Positions 34,900 through 47,289 of a DNA stretch of 64,000 bases are shown here, piece by piece. The stretch is from assembly GCA_036768485.1 (NCBI GenBank), contig JAVLUZ010000165.1:868001-932000 (forward strand), in the 5' to 3' direction. Positions within the stretch are counted from its first letter, which is position 1; the number at the start of each line of letters is the position of its first letter. Origin of the DNA: Mermis nigrescens (Eukaryota > Nematoda > Enoplea > Mermithida > Mermithidae). The notes beneath the pieces were generated by a model that was not told the origin of the DNA, made no database searches, and saw only the letters and a list, made by a program, of their open reading frames with translations. The position numbers were made by a program, and so were the translations under genes.

Positions 34900-35160
34900 G
34901 TTATAGCATACACAGGGAGAAGGCAAAGGAAGCAGCCGTGGGGGACGGAGCAGTTCAGAGAGCAGCCGTGGGCAGGGAGCAGCCAAATGGCAAGGAACAA
35001 CCTTAGGGTAAGGAGCGGGGCAGAGAGTAGGGAAGGGGGCAACCATGGGGGAAAGGGAGCAGCCCTAAAGAGTAGGCTTAGGTCAGGGAGCAGCCGTTGA
35101 AGGCAGGGAGCGGTGCAGGGAGCAGCCTTGGTGGATGGGGACCATTTTAGGGAGGGCAAG
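34900..35160 (+). repeat. Purine-rich minisatellite, AGGGAGCAGCC units
   Basis: Irregular units of about 20-30 bp ending GGGAGCAGCC or GGGAGCGGTGC. It is much more GC-rich than its surroundings. Open frames over it are Pro/Leu-rich artefacts. Confidence 0.7.
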
Positions 35161-35680
35161 GGTAGGGGAATGAAGGGCCTTAAGGGAGGGAGTTATAAGA
35201 GTTACAGTTCCCCTCTGGCCGCCCTGCGATCCTAGAGGAGCCGTCCAGGGACCGATCAGTGCCAGATGACCGACCGCCGGTAATCAATTAAGACTGTTCC
35301 TAGCTGTCAGCCGTGTAGAGGCGTAGCAGCTTAATGTGTTTACACCGACCAATGATAGCATTTATACTTTAAATTTTTATCAGTTTATTGTTTCTGGGCT
35401 GAAAGCTGATTTAGAGAAATAGCATCTTTCACCTTCTTAATAACTTTTACTTGCTTTACATTGCTTATTATCATTTATATACACTCTACACTGCTTCATA
35501 CTCTTTATATGTTGAACTTTTATCACGATCATTTTTTAATCTGATAGTGCATAATTGTACAGAGATAATAACAATCATGAACCATTGCAACGTTGCTGTC
35601 TTGATTTGCAAACGTCCATGGGAAGGCTCGATCTGGAATGCAAAAATTCTATGTAATTTCAAGGCACAAATGAATCTATA
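35161..35680. other. No gene seen
   Basis: No motif-bearing frame. 35217-35340 is unusually GC-rich for this window. Confidence 0.45.
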
Positions 35681-35689
35681 AATAAGGAA

Positions 35690-36370
35690 ATTGAATATGA
35701 AGAAAGATTAAAATATAAATATTGGAAGAACTTAAAGAATTAAACAAACAATCCTATGCTCATGAAGAAAAAAAACGTATGGGAGGGCAATCAGGCCACC
35801 CATCCAACTGTGCGGGCAGAAGATGGAGCGCCCTATGTACCCGTCATTGATTCACCTGTGCTACTACTGCCAAACAATTCATTGAAGCACGACTCTTTTG
35901 AAACTAATGGAGGCAGGTGGTATGTGACAGTGCAAATATGCCCATGATGCTGTGAGTTTAATAGGGCTATGCAAGAAGCTGGTAGTCGTGTTATGATGCG
36001 CTATGTGGAGCACATAATTGAGGAAGAAAAGGCTAAAACAAACTACTAATGTCTATAAATATGAGCAAGAACATGATTTGTCATATGTGCCGTCTAAGCC
36101 TATATATTTTACTCTGCTAGGACTACTGTAATTTGCTAAGAATGTCATCATTGGCGAATTGGTGTTTCATCTTTTTTGAACAAACTGGTTGTCAAAGCGG
36201 CATCCCATTACATAACTGTACAGAAGGGGGAACGTATAGGTAACTGCTTCTGGCCATGGCTTACAGATGAATTTGAGGATGAATGGCGTCTTGAAGACAA
36301 CAAAGCATTGTGGACGTTTGCGCTGACCTTGAAAAAATGTTTGGCGAATCGTTAATATAAAGGATTTTGC
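35690..36370 (+). pseudogene. Unrecognised coding relic, plus strand
   Basis: Protein-like stretches appear in shifting frames. A charged helix-like piece (EIEYEERLKYKYWKNLKEL) is at about 35685-35745. A 63-codon frame is at 35756-35947. An EHIIEEEKAKTNY piece ends at a stop near 36048. A frame at about 36165-36355 contains ITVQKGERIGNCFWPWLTDE and ALWTFALTLKKCLANR. The composition and frame shifts suggest a decayed gene, perhaps part of the neighbouring polymerase element. I do not recognise the family. Confidence 0.3.
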
Positions 36371-36589
36371 AAATTGCGGCAAAATTTTGATATCAATGCA
36401 AAAAATATGTGGGAGCATTTGTACAATATTGCGATCATGCATAAAGGTAATATGGTGTTGTTAATACGTCATTGATTTGAATAAATAAAAGAGCAAGAGG
36501 TCATGTCAACAAAACTTGTCAAGCGTGTATGGCATGTATTAGTACTGAAGATTAGTGTAGAATGCATGCGTCAGAATATGGTGTTAAAT

Positions 36590-38660
36590 AAACTAAACTA
36601 CAATCCAAAAACTGGCTACTCTAGCGCCCATTAGCTTTACACACAAGCCCATGGGTATGATCTCTGCATTAAACTCAAACAGGTACAAGCATGGTTGGCT
36701 AAACAGCCAGCATATTTGCTGCACAAGCCAGTTTGCTTCATCGTAATCAACATTCACCTTCTTGTCTGTGCTTGGTGGCCATGCCTCTAAAACTTTAAAA
36801 AGGTCTTGACTTATTGTACTGTATAACCTCAAAAATTTTCTCTAGTACACGTCCATGTTGAACTAAGAACCCATTTATTTCTGTAGAAAGGAGAATCTCT
36901 TTTCCAGAATACCTGCTGATCAGGTTTTGTTAAGGCTTTTTCAACAAACCATTTTTTCTGCATATTCTTCCATCAGAGGGCCTATGTCCTCTCTACTTAT
37001 CTCTGCATGCTGTATAATTGGTGAAAAATCGGCATATTGGGGTTTCAAATCTTCAGGAGTGTAAATATTTCCTTTTGCAAATCTAAAGACTGAACTGTCT
37101 AAAATTGATTGCATCATTTCATTTTAACTGTTACAAGTTTTTGCATAAAATTTCCTTATTGGTCGAATCTTTAAATACTCTTCTTTGATAGAGTGCCACT
37201 CACACTCCCATATATGTAGCAAATTATAGCCTAATGAAGTTATGTAGGCTTCTTTTGTTTGAATCCATGGACACGCTTCTTCAGGATCCTTTTTCTTATT
37301 TTTTTGACCTGACAGGCAGTTGTGGCAGTGGTAATAACAAACATGAAATTCATTTACTGTATGTGTATCTGTGCCTGTCAACGGGTTAGCAGGCAGGTCC
37401 TACACTTTTTTCCTTATCATTACCACAATGTTGAATGTGATGTCCTGTCCTCCGGCTCTCCTATTCAAAATATTCTACAGATGTTGGTTTAGTAGCAGTA
37501 ACCTTATGCAATTTTTTCCTTTTCTCTAGCATCCAATAATTGTGATAACCAGTAGGTGTGTCCATAGACTATGCCCAGAGGTATAAGACATTAAAATTGA
37601 GGCCTATTATAGCTCTCACAGATTTGGCCAGGTTATTTCTTATGAAAGTTTGATCATTTATTGCTAGTCGTGTCATTACCATAAAAAACCTACCACACAT
37701 ACTAGAATTCAAAGTATAATAAATTTGTTTTGAGTTTTCCGAAAATAGTGAGAATTTGGTTTCAGGAATGCTTTTGAAAAGGTAGCGCTCAGTGACACCA
37801 GGTAGTGACATTGCTTCTCTAAAAATATCTATTTGAAATCTGGCCCAATACAAATTGGCCATAGTAGTGCATGCTTCAAGAAAAGGAACTATATGTCATG
37901 CACTGTAAAAGATGAGATAATCTTTTAAAGTTGTCATATACTGTTGCCAGTATTTTTGACATTGTGCATAATCCTCAGTGCTAAGGCATTCCACTTTCAG
38001 GGAACTATAGAAGGCATGTGGTGGTAGTAATTGTGTATCAGATAATTTTGCAAATGAGTCTAAATATTTGTAGGAAAATTTTGCTTTTGTCATGGATGCT
38101 TTGTATACTCTCATAAATGTATCTAGGCTATATCGGGGTGCTACATATGTGCTAATGTTGAGAAATTTGAGGATGCTAGTTGACAAGCATAGTGTAAATT
38201 CATTCCATAAAATAGTTTTGGCAATTTATTACTGGGTCGCTTCGGACTTTTTGAATTGATGCAGGGAACAAGTTCCGTTTAATTAAATTGATATTGTACT
38301 TGCCTGAGTTGAAGCCAAGACAAGTAATTTGAGTGCAGTATTTAGATAGCCTAGTCTTCAGGATAATGAGTTTATTAAAGAGCCCTTTTACGCATCTAAC
38401 ATCGGCTTTTTTCTCTATTGTTATTTTCTCATGAAGGGTTTGAAAAATATGCTGAAAGTTTGATAAAAGTATGGCACTTTGTTTTTGTTAAATTTTTTAA
38501 GATGAGATTGTAGTTTTGTGATAAGCTGGTCAGGATTGTTGTTTAAAAAACATTGCTGACCAAAGCCTGGGACGTTTGTGTGTACTGCACAAGATATAGG
38601 CTGATGCTGGACAACAAATTGCAATTTTTCTGAGCTTTCTACATGCTCTTCAATCAAAGG
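36590..38660 (-). pseudogene. Family B DNA polymerase relic, Maverick/Polinton type
   Basis: Read on the minus strand, conserved blocks of the protein-primed family B polymerase appear in the right order, with frameshifts and stops between them. PISCAVHTNVPGF lies at 38421-38657 (exonuclease region). LGFNSGKYNINL is at about 38270-38335. TYVAP and DSFAKLSDTQL with AFYSSL lie at 37896-38186. GVTERYLF through VLYLWA, the decayed form of YDANALYLWA, lies at 37569-37862. TVNEFHVCYYHCHNC with LGYNLLHIWECEW, the inserted cysteine/endonuclease-like region, lies at 37124-37381. AEISREDIG is at about 36990-37040. The polymerase active-site region with YGDTDS was not found. Such genes replicate large DNA transposons and related viruses; this copy is inactive. 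Confidence 0.8.
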
Positions 38661-40150
38661 AACCTCAAAGTTGTAAACTGCAAAGAAAGGGCAGAATCGT
38701 TGATCAATAGGAATATGTATTTAATATTCAGAAAGCTCTTAAAAACCACTTTCTTTAGCTGAAATATTCCACTGTGGAATTTATGTTTGGTTTTACCACA
38801 TCTGCAATAAAAAGTCTGCAATGCTTTCAAGCCTACTTGTTTAATAATTCTGCTTTATGAAATAAACGACTGTATGTGAGATATATGTGCTGGCTTGCAT
38901 ACTGATTTAGATTTATAATGTAACTGTAGTGAGTATGTCTAGAATTGGTGTAAGAATGTCCAGATTTAATAGTTTTTCATGCTTTTTAACTACATTCTTC
39001 CAACAACAGCTGACTGCTAGTCTGCATCTATATGAAAACACTGAATCTCTAATTGAAACAATTTTTCAAGCATCTCCAAGTCTGTGTATGGCACGTCAAT
39101 AAAATTCACAACAGATGATTGATCATTTTTCTTTTTACAATATTTAACAAAAAGTTAATAAACATTATCTAACTCAAAATTGCCACAAATACATTAAGCC
39201 AAACAGCAGAAGAAGCAGAGATTGTCTTTCAAACCAATTTTTGTTATTGTCTTGAGTCATGTGTGGAGTATGTTGCTGATTTGTTACTTCTAGTAAGAGT
39301 GCTTCATCTGTACAATCACTTACAAAATTGGTTTGAGGCGTTACAAAAGAATTGGACATTTAATATCATACCATTTGTTAATAAAACGAGGGTTCCTAGA
39401 AGAGTGAAGTTGTTTTGACATGCGTACCAATAATTGTTAGCTCCAGTGTCACGATTTTTGAGAACTTAGCTGATAAGTGTATCAGCTCAAAAAGCTTCTT
39501 TTAATTTTGGAGAATGTCTGTGAGCATATCTGAGTAATTACCAGTTCCCCATCTATAGTTATATGCATGATCAGGCACATTTATCACACTTTTGGTAGCT
39601 TTAATGAGTTGCCAATACCTCTTAACTTCCTCCCTGATATCTTCAGGGCAGTCGGACAAATCCTCTGGAAGAAGCCTGTCCTCAGGAATTAGTGCAAATG
39701 GCCCGACTTTCTCAATTGACCAAATGATGAACTTAGTAGGTCTTACTTTTAAGCATGTCTTAAGATGCGTGTAAGAAAATAAATCCTCATTTGATCCAAA
39801 TGTTTTCGCCACAATACATACACTTACGTGTAATGTGTTTCATCTGAAAGTGATTATGTATATTTCTCCTAAATTTAAAAGAGAGGCACAGGAAGGGCAT
39901 TTAGACCTAGATCCTAAATGGACAGAACTCTCATGCTCTGCTAGCCTGTTTTGATGTGTAAACAATCTATGAAATGCGATACAAACTTGCAGCTCGCGCT
40001 TTTGAAGCCACAATTGGTTTTAACCGGCATCAAAAAGATCACTGGCATCTGCTGGCGGAAGCCTATAATCAGCTCTTCTGACACCAAGATCTACAGAAGA
40101 TTCGACATTATTTGCCATAGTTCTTCAAAGACTATTTGTAAGAAAAACTT
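38661..40150 (-). pseudogene. Possible upstream part of the polymerase relic or neighbouring element gene
   Basis: A 103-codon minus-strand frame at 39501-39812 has protein-like composition (PEDLSDCPEDIREEVKRYW; YNYRWGTGNY). A shorter frame lies at 39174-39359. They are in the right place and orientation for sequence N-terminal to the exonuclease, but I recognise no motif. Confidence 0.35.
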
Positions 40151-40249
40151 ATAAACTTTGTAAGAACAAGTTTATATTTATAAACTTTGCAAGAAAAATT
40201 CATATTTATAGACTTTTTAGGCATAATGGAACACATCAACAAGCCTGAG

Positions 40250-41110
40250 CATGTTTGAACATGTTTAGCATATTAAGACTGGGTGGCAAGGGTAGCAAGA
40301 GCGGACCCCTGCCACATTTTAGGAAGACTCCCCCTCCTTCCAGGGCACAGCCGCATTAGTATGGGCGTGTCTATGCTAAAAACAAGATGTCAGACAATTT
40401 ACTTAGGCCTAATTTACACTTAGGCTTAATTTAGTCTTACTTTACACTTGGGATTAATTTACCCTTCAACTTAATTTACACTTGGGCTTAGTTTACGCTC
40501 AGACTAAAAATTCTGCCTATTTTGACCCTCCCACTCCTCAACTATGTTCTATGCTACAACATTGCCTATCCTTAGCCATTGCCTATCCTTAAGCACTGTC
40601 TATCTGATAATGTTAGCCCTAAGGTAACAGGTATAACTACTCAACCTTTCTCTAAACATTCCAGTTTAAGTTTTAACACACCTGTGTTGCTGCCTATTCA
40701 AGAAATATGACATCCCAGTACAACTTTACATGCGCTCAAACATGCCCATATTGCCACCCATTGTAGAACTTGCATGTAGAAGAGATAGGCCGACTTTTTT
40801 CACACGTTATAACATAGTGGGATTTGCAAAATACGCGCACAGGGGGAGGGGGTCTTTATACTACTTCATTGATTGATGACTACAGATATTTGTTGCTGTT
40901 ATTTTATGATTTGAGAAGCTTCATAATTAGCCATATTGAGCGAAGCCAAAATTAAATATAAAGTCACATACTTTAATATCGAGATCTCAGATCAAAATTG
41001 AACTTTTCAAAATCTTCTCTATGGAAAAATTCATATATAACACTACAAAAAGCATATCATTGAGCTGGTAACCAGCCTTAATGGATAAATTAATAATTAA
41101 TAGACTATGT
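40250..41110. other. No gene seen; short degenerate tandem repeat at 40400-40515
   Basis: TAATTTACACTTAGGCTTAA and related text recur with a period of roughly 20 bp. ATTGCCTATCCTTA is doubled near 40562-40590. Otherwise nothing recognised. Confidence 0.5.
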
Positions 41111-41114
41111 ATTG

Positions 41115-41337
41115 TAGTCTGTTTCATTTAGCTTTGAGGTTTTTGAAAAATCTAGAGTGATTACAAACGTGTTATAGACTAATACGATAAATATGTTGTT
41201 CTATGGTATAATGTGTCATATGGAGATGTGCGCTAGTGCTAAGCCGCATAACTGCATCAACATTTTGAACCACTTTTGTAGCCTCATCCTTGCAGAAAAA
41301 TTTAAAAGAAAACCGCAAAATTAAATGAAACAGACTA
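41115..41337. mobile_element. TAGTCTGTTTCA family element, best-preserved full copy
   Basis: 223 bp with ends TAGTCTGTTTCATTTAGCTT and, inverted, AAATTAAATGAAACAGACTA. The extreme TA may be target or terminus. The body contains GTTATAGACTAATACG and CACTTTTGTAGCCTCATC, shared with four other copies. Confidence 0.85.
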
Positions 41338-41884
41338 TAGTTAATGAAGGTTGTCTTGCCTATGCTAGCTGAGGACAACAGTGCAAATAAATTAAGTACA
41401 GTGCTCTTTTTGAAAAAAATTAAATCTTGAAGGCAAAAAGCAAAAAAAAAGTAAAAGATGCATTCAATATATAATTTTGATTATTTGAGCTCTTTTATGA
41501 AAAAATTGAAATGGTAAAAGATCAATTTGAATAATGTAATCAATTCACTCAAACCAATTATTCTTAATAGAATGATCAGTGAAAATAATCTAATAAATAA
41601 AACAATTAGACAGGAAAATCTTATTCAGTGTTCTGAAATTTTTAATCTAACTTTTTTGTTTATTTTTAAAAATAGCCAATATTTTTTATAACTTCAATAA
41701 ACTATGACTCTTTTAAAAACTCAAACAAATTTTAAATATTTTAAATTCTTTCAAGCAATTTCAAACTGAAAATTTGAAAATTCGAAAATTTAAAAAGAAA
41801 TTCAAAATCTTCAGAATTTGTGCCAAAACTTTGTATGAAACATGGAAAAAAATTTCTAAAAATCTTAATTTTTCAAATTTTAAT
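41338..41884. other. No gene seen
   Basis: Very AT-rich, with no matched repeats. Confidence 0.45.
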
Positions 41885-42410
41885 TTATTAAATTGCACTA
41901 GGCATAAAAATTGATCAGTTTTTGCTCTACTCCCGATTTGTGTTTGAAAGTCCATCGACATAATTTTTCCTAATAAAATAACCTTTGTTCTAATTTTTGC
42001 AATCTGTGTATGCTTCAGGATAGATATGTATCTTTTACCCGACTCTGTACTTAGAACAACAAGAGCTTTGATGTGGCCATAAAAAACGTAAAACATCTAC
42101 TATTTAGTGTTGGACACAGAAGGAAGTGAGCTGCAGATTTTGCCATATTTGAATTATGCAAAATTGAATCTGAAAGCATGTGGAATACAAATCGCGAAAT
42201 AATAACATTTTAATCGATCAAAAAGAATCATGGAGGCGCATTCACCAATACAGATTTTTGTTCAAAGCATTTGCCAGAAATGAGAGAAATTGAAAAGACA
42301 CAGCAAAATTTCTTTTTTTATGAATATTAATGTAATTTAATTAGCATTTTCTTCAATGCATAGTGAAATTGTGCTTCATATAGCTTGCCTCCAGCCTGTT
42401 TCATTATTTG
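41885..42410 (+). pseudogene. Decayed duplicate of the terminal exon at 55671-55943
   Basis: The 525-bp block aligns with 55548-56050, including the intron side (CTAATTTTTGCAATCTGTGT ATGCTTCAG) and the 3' flank (GCATAGTGAAATTGTGCTTC). The exon part from 42019 has an extra ATGTATCTTTTACCCG-like stretch near its start, a stop, and a frameshift after LNLKACG. It is not functional. Confidence 0.75.
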
Positions 42411-42564
42411 CAATACCTTTGCTCGATTGCAAAAAATAAAAGAACATTCAAAAATTGAATCCTGCGGTTATTTGGCCTTCTGGTGGAAGGAAGCATGCAC
42501 CTTAGCTCACGTGTGGTACATATCTATTTGGCTAAGCGTTCCGTGGGGATTATGCCTCCTCATC

Positions 42565-42705
42565 ATACATGGGCAGCGAGAAATTCTGAGGATCTGGTTA
42601 AGTCAAATCGCCAAAATTTAACTGAAAATAGAGTTCTGGGGTCTACAGTGATCTGCAGGGGGATGTGAAACCCCCAGACCCTATGCCCATATATGTCCCT
42701 TGCGC
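42565..42705 (+). repeat. F2 repeat
   Basis: ATACATGGGCAGCGAGAAAT at the left, TTCTGGGGTCTACAGTGATC in the middle and ATGCCCATATATGTCC at the right. Confidence 0.7.
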
Positions 42706-43264
42706 TAGTGTGCATTTTTGACACTTGTGTCATTTAGTCGTTTGGCTCAGTGAATTTCATGTAGGAAGATGATATATTGGCGATGTCTTATTATCTTTAA
42801 AATTTTTGTCCTTTTTCATATGCGGGAAGGACAAATTAAAGAGTTTGGTTTCCTTTATTTGAAAAGGACTAGTGTTTGTGTGCATTGCAGACAAAAACTT
42901 TTGCTGAAAAAGCAATAATTTTTGACAATGCAATATTGTCTTTCTACATTATTTTATGTGCTTTGACAGTGACCAATCCTGTATTTTCTGACGGGGGAGG
43001 GGATCAGAAGTAGTAAGGAGTGTTTCCATAGACCGCAATGCTATAACATAGCCTGTGTTTTTGCATAGACAGAGGGGTTGAAATCTTGCGCCCTGGCTTT
43101 TCTCAGGGCGCAATGCTGTAGCATAGGCTGTGTTGTAGAACAGTGAGGCTCAGGCGTGCCAAAACCTGTCTGGGGAGGGGGCGCGTCCAGTCCGGGGCCA
43201 GGGCCCAGGGCCAAAATAGGGGTAAATTTCCATGATGGGGGAAATTTCACCAGGGAAAAATTCA
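42706..43264. other. No gene seen; GC-rich patch at 43150-43215
   Basis: A short GC-rich stretch (GGGGCCAGGGCCCAGGGCC) precedes the satellite. CATAG(A/G)C(C/T)G...GCAATGCTATAACATAG-like text repeats twice (43028-43060 and 43105-43132). Confidence 0.5.
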
Positions 43265-44500
43265 AAGAGCTATAACTCAATAGCCAATGGTCGGATTGGG
43301 CTCAAATTTTAAGGTAGGATTAACGTATGCCAGGCATGTTATGTATGCAATATGCACGATCAACCTACAGTTTACTAGCATTGTTTTACACTTTTGCATA
43401 TAGGTGCATAAGTGGAGAACAACTGGCCGGATTTCATTCAAATCTTCAGGATATGATGTATATAGGCGAGGCATGCAATGTACAGAATTTCAGCGCGCAG
43501 CCTACAGTATACCAATTTAGTTTACACTTGCTCATATAGTACTATAACTTTAGAAATAGAGGGCGGATTGGAGTAAAATTTTCATAGTAGGGTGGGTTTA
43601 TGTTGCATGTGTTATCTTATTCTTATCAGCATGCAATCTACAGTAGTCGATTTTAGATTACACTTCTGCTTATAGATACGTAAATCAAGAACGCATGACC
43701 GGATTTTGTTCAGATTTTAAGGATATAATGTATATAGGCGAGGCATGCTATGCACAGAATTTTAGCGCACAGCCTACAGTATACCAATTTATTTTACACT
43801 TTCTCATATAGTAATATAAGTTTAGAAATATAGGGCGGATTGGGGTAAAATTCTCATAGTAGGGTGGGTCTATGTTGCATATGTTATCTTATTGTTATCA
43901 GCATGTAATCTACAGTAGCCGATTTTAGTTTACAATTTTGCATATAGGAACGTAAATCAAGAACCAATATCCGGATTTTGTTCAGATTTCCATGATATGA
44001 TGTATATAGGCGAGGCATGCTACGCACCGAATTTGAGCGCACAGTCTACAGTATACCAATTTACTTTACACTTGCTCATATAGTACTATAACTCTAAAAA
44101 TAAAGGCGGATTGGGGTGAAATTTTCATATTAGGTTGGATTTATGTTGTATGCGTCATCTTATTGTTATCAGCATGTGATCTACAGTATGTCGATTTTAG
44201 TTTACACTTTCTCATAAAGCACCATATTTCAAAAACCAATGCTGGGATTTTGTTCAAATTTTTAGGATATGATGTATATTGGCAAGGCATCCTATCTACG
44301 GAATTTTTAATGCGCAGCCTACAGTATAACAATTTACTTTACACTTTCTCATATAGCACTATATTTCAAGAACTAGAGCGCGGATTTGGCAAAATTTTCA
44401 GATTAGGGTGGTATATGTTGCATGTGGTATGTGAACAATATGTACGACCCACCTACAGTATGCCGATTCCAGTTTAAAGTTTCTCATGTAGCATTATTTT
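43265..44500 (+). repeat. Satellite array: nine 136-bp monomers in alternating A/B dimers
   Basis: CTACAG anchors fall at 43365, 43502, 43638, 43774, 43910, 44046, 44181, 44319 and 44453, a spacing of 134-138 bp. Alternate monomers differ consistently: type A has CTACAGTATACCAATTTA and an AGGGCGGATTGG block, type B has CTACAGTAGCCGATTTTA and a CCGGATTTTGTTCA block. The true repeat is thus a dimer of about 272 bp. Open frames within it are incidental. Confidence 0.9.
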
Positions 44501-44619
44501 TCAGCAGTACTTGTCTTATGATGCCATTAGGGGTTATTTTTTGCCCAAAAATAAGTTACCAGTGTAGTCAAACATTGCTCAAATTTGATTATCATGCAAT
44601 TTTGATCTTCTCAAAGTTT

Positions 44620-44770
44620 ATCAGAAAACGCCTGAAAAAGGGCGATCTTTGCCTGCTGTTCAACTTGTGGGAATTTTTAAGCCCTGAAGCTAGGGTTTAC
44701 TTCACAAAGCTCCACACAAAATTCATTAATGAACACATAACTTCATCCATGTCATCAGTACTGATCTAAA
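44620..44770 (+). repeat. Segmental duplication, copy 1
   Basis: Matches 45505-45655 (GGCGATCTTTGCCTGCTGTT, AGCCCTGAAGCTAGGGTTTA, CATAACTTCATCCATGTCAT). Each copy is followed directly by a 21-bp array, so the duplicated unit is about 880 bp including the array. Confidence 0.85.
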
Positions 44771-45200
44771 AATTTGCAAAGTTTGGAATATTTTTTGTAA
44801 AGTTTGGAATATTTTTTGTAAAGTTTGGAATATTTTTTGTAGAACTTTGAATTTTATTTGTAAAGTTTGGAATATTTTTTGTAAAGTTTGGAATATGTTT
44901 TTATAAAATTTGGAATATTTTTTGTAAAGTTTGGAATATTTTTTGTAAAATTTGGTATATTTTTTGTAGAGTTTGGAATATTTTTTTTTGAAATTTGAAC
45001 GAAATTTTACATGCTTAAGCATAGTACTTTTGCAAAGTTTGGAATATTTTTTGTAAAGTTTGAAATATTTTTTGTAAAGTTTGGAATGGTTTTTGTAAAG
45101 TTTGGAATTTTTTTGTAAAGTTTGGAAGGTATTTTCTAAAGTTTGGAATATTTTTTGTAAAGTTTGGAATATTTTTTGTCAAATTTGGGAATTTTTTTGC
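44771..45200. repeat. 21-bp tandem array AAAGTTTGGAATATTTTTTGT
   Basis: About ten units, then a break at 44986-45030, then about eight more. Because 21 bp is seven codons, the minus strand reads as repeated KIFQTLQ and KKYSKLY heptads. No start context, homology or codon constraint suggests a real coiled-coil gene. Confidence 0.9.
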
Positions 45201-45504
45201 AAAGTGTCAAATATTATGTATCTAATCTGCATTTCTCAAGTATTGTTGACCTTATTTTATATGCCCTGTGCAACTCATGCTCCTCTTTGCACCTGTAACG
45301 ATTGATTTTCCGCTTGTGAACAATATAAAGGTTACATTGCAAAATTTGTAGACTAATCTATGAAATAATTCTTCTTCATTCATACATTTCCTTGTTACCA
45401 GTTCATAAAATTTGCAAAGATTAATGCGGACCCCTAAATTTGCCAAACCTGCAAACATATGAGGTTTCACCTTTAAATCATCACTTTTAGCATTTATTGC
45501 ATTA

Positions 45505-45745
45505 GCACGCCTGGAAAAAGGCGATGTATGCCTGCTGTTTAATTAGGGGGAATTTCTAAGCCCTGAGGCTAGGTTTTACTTTGCAAACCTCCACACAAAA
45601 GTGATTGATGAATACATAACTTCATCTATATCATCAGTATTGATCTGAGAATTTATTGAGTTTCAAAATTTTTTTGTAAAGTTTGGAATATTTTTTGTGA
45701 AGGGTGGAATATTTTTGTAAAGTTTGGAATAAATTTTGCATGCTT
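45505..45745 (+). repeat. Segmental duplication, copy 2, with a short 21-bp array
   Basis: Partner of 44620-44770. It is followed at 45660-45745 by three or four 21-bp units, with further decayed units to about 45830. Confidence 0.8.
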
Positions 45746-45829
45746 AAGCATAGGAATTCTATTAGGTTTGGAATATTTCCTGTTAAGTTTGGGAAATTTT
45801 TCGTAAAATTTAGAAAATTTCTTGCACAG

Positions 45830-47289
45830 TTCAGATAACCTTCATTTAATATGGCATTGCCCCAGGATTGCTGACATAATTTTGTAAGCTATATATACAC
45901 TAGCATACAGAGAATGCAGAATAATGACAAAAACTCAACAATGGCCAAAATCCCAAGTCATATTCCTCGCAGTATAAAATGGTTGATTAGATTTAAATTC
46001 GGGAAAATAGCATGTATTTTCTGCACGTACACAAATGGACTTAGTGTTGGTCTCTTAGCCATGAAATTTCATTGATATTTATGTATGGTTTGCTTCAGCC
46101 TGTCATATAATTCTTCAAATACCGTGTGAAACAAACATAGTATTTTCTACAAAGTAAATGAATCAAATGAATCACGCAAAATTTAGCCATTTTTTATCAG
46201 AGATTGTAGAGTATATGAATAGACTATGCAAAATTATCATGTTTTTTGTGTTTTAATGTATTTTTGACAAATATAACCCAAATTTTGACTAAGAATTATA
46301 GCACATTGCATGAAATTAGGAAATTTGGGCAAGTTAATTGACAGAAAACTTGCACCTCTTTAATAGAAAAGCTTGAAAACTTCAGTATTTTAAAACTATT
46401 TTCTTCATAATTTTACCCCCTACAGAAGATTTCTATCAAAAAGTTAGGGTACTATGATTTTAATAGAGAGGGTACATGTTTGATAACTTTGTAAAATGCA
46501 GCTTACCCTGGATTTCCTTATAGCTTCTGAGGTATGAAACAATAAAATAATAACATAATTATATTCAGACATTGCTCAAGTTTAAGAAGGATAGGTTTTT
46601 GGTAGGTCTTTTAGCATTTTAACACTGTAATCTTCCTGAGACTGGAGCAATGGCTTAAAAACTCTTCTGTACTAATGTTATAAGTGCAAAAAAAAGAATG
46701 GCTAAAGATTTTCTATTTTTCTGCTCTCAGTAGTCCTAAAATTACATACTTCTGTTTTTATCAGACATCGGGTAAATTTAATTCATGCACTAGCTGATTT
46801 ACTTGATGTTCGGCAGTGTCTGGAGCAGTATTCATCCAAATGAGGCGCTCCTCAAAGTGCATATTGTACCACATTTCAGAATAAAGAGCCGTTTTGACTT
46901 ATTGCATTGCTTTTTCTAAGTTGTTACTAAAGTAAAATATTGTTGAATATTGTTGTAAGCTTTTTCTTGCTGGTCATCTGTTTTGTAACTCGTTTTTATC
47001 CACATACATTCCTCTTTATTAAGCGTTGCAGTCTGTGTTGTATTTAGCCTTCTTAAAGTTAGTAAATTACAATAGAGTCAGGGTAAGGGTTCACCCCATT
47101 TTGAAAAAGAGTTGATCAAAAAAAAGAATTGACCAATTTAATAGAGTTATTTATATGATTAACAAAGGAACTTTTGGAACTCAATAAAGCCTTTCAAAAT
47201 AGACTATGGTTTCAAATTGTGCATTTTTATTGAAGTTCCTTCAATGAAAATTTCAATTTGAAGTCATCGAACACCAACTTACATTGCAA
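45830..47289. other. No gene supported
   Basis: Mostly featureless. On the minus strand at about 46770-47060 there is protein-like text (MWYNMHFEERLIWMNTAPD) interrupted by stops. It may be a decayed element gene. I cannot assign it. Confidence 0.4.

Noticed and set aside
34804..35159. Pro/Leu-rich minus-strand frames
   Set aside because: They are translations of the purine-rich minisatellite at 34900-35160.
36167..36442. 91-codon minus-strand frame as part of the polymerase
   Set aside because: The opposite strand reads more like protein (GERIGN...WPWLTDE), and no polymerase motif fits the minus frame.
44771..45200. CRISPR-like periodicity
   Set aside because: The 21-bp units are contiguous without unique spacers, and the context is eukaryotic.
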